This document shows positions 63,801 to 64,000 of a DNA stretch of 64,000 nt, piece by piece. Both the position numbers and the translations under genes were made by a program. Source of the DNA: Hydractinia symbiolongicarpus (Eukaryota; Cnidaria; Hydrozoa; Anthoathecata; Hydractiniidae); contig NC_079879.1 of the NCBI RefSeq assembly GCF_029227915.1, forward strand, positions 27,530,501-27,594,500, in the 5' to 3' direction. Position 1 is the stretch's first letter. Each line of letters starts with the position of its first letter. A model generated the notes under the pieces. It had not been told where the DNA came from and searched no databases. It saw nothing but the letters and a program-made list of their open reading frames with translations.

Positions 63801-64000
63801 CCGTAACTAGTGCTGTAGAGCCTGTTTAATTTTAATTTGTCCTGGGTGGACAACACAACAGTACAATTTTAATGTACGTCAGTCCTTGTTTTGGCTCTAC
63901 AAAATCTTGTGAAATTTTGTCATGTTTCAACTAAATTTGGGCAGTTTTCTAAGAGCATTTAAGAGTATTCGAAATGCAACTTAGGAGCATAGGGACTCAA

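Overview
The window looks like AT-rich nuclear DNA of an animal, most likely a cnidarian and plausibly a hydrozoan. That rests on intron-containing host genes with GT-AG junctions, many eukaryotic transposon families (PIF/Harbinger, Tc1/mariner, pogo, THAP-type, LINE, Penelope-like, Helitron, Polinton), and splice-acceptor-like sequences directly in front of start codons, as expected where spliced-leader trans-splicing occurs. The species is inference. There is no bacterial or organellar signature.

Layout. 1-8 kb: a miniature inverted-repeat element, a decayed PIF/Harbinger transposon (2.4-4.9 kb) and a decayed LINE on the minus strand (5.2-8.0 kb) interrupted by a perfect 28-bp-arm palindrome. 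9-17 kb: one terminal exon of a membrane protein, a dead Tc1/mariner copy, a decayed HUH-Rep-like gene and Helitron ends. 18.9-40.3 kb: a direct array of three CD225/dispanin genes, same strand and same three-exon plan (18978-20740, 24058-24930, 36405-40238). Between them lie a THAP-type transposon, an inverted and tandem Helitron cluster, a DPH1-like exon and a SWIM zinc-finger remnant. The third dispanin gene carries a 3.1-kb pogo-like transposon in intron 2.

40.9-62.4 kb is a nest of elements. A Penelope-like element with long direct repeats and a hammerhead-ribozyme-like motif was entered by a Polinton/Maverick virus-like transposon (42508-61474, terminal inverted repeats of about 245 bp, 5-bp identical flanks CCTTC). 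A 2.9-kb Helitron-like insertion, including a 270-bp AT microsatellite, then split the left terminal repeat. The Polinton keeps about 22 genes or gene remnants: protein-primed B-family DNA polymerase with zinc-finger and nuclease-like N-terminal parts, packaging ATPase, retroviral-type integrase, double-jelly-roll major capsid protein, a penton-like minor capsid protein, a BRO-like protein, several membrane proteins and small proteins near the right end. Several genes are intact (ATPase, BRO-like, probably integrase) but the polymerase and both capsid genes are broken, so this copy is decaying.

The most useful new observations are a shared AATAAA motif directly before the start codon of about 13 Polinton genes, a perfect 16-bp palindrome exactly filling the gap between two divergent Polinton start codons, an HNH-nuclease-like reading frame where the polymerase gene breaks off, and a GC-rich potentially structured 97-nt segment beside it. 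The last 600 bases are a satellite of about 57-bp units.
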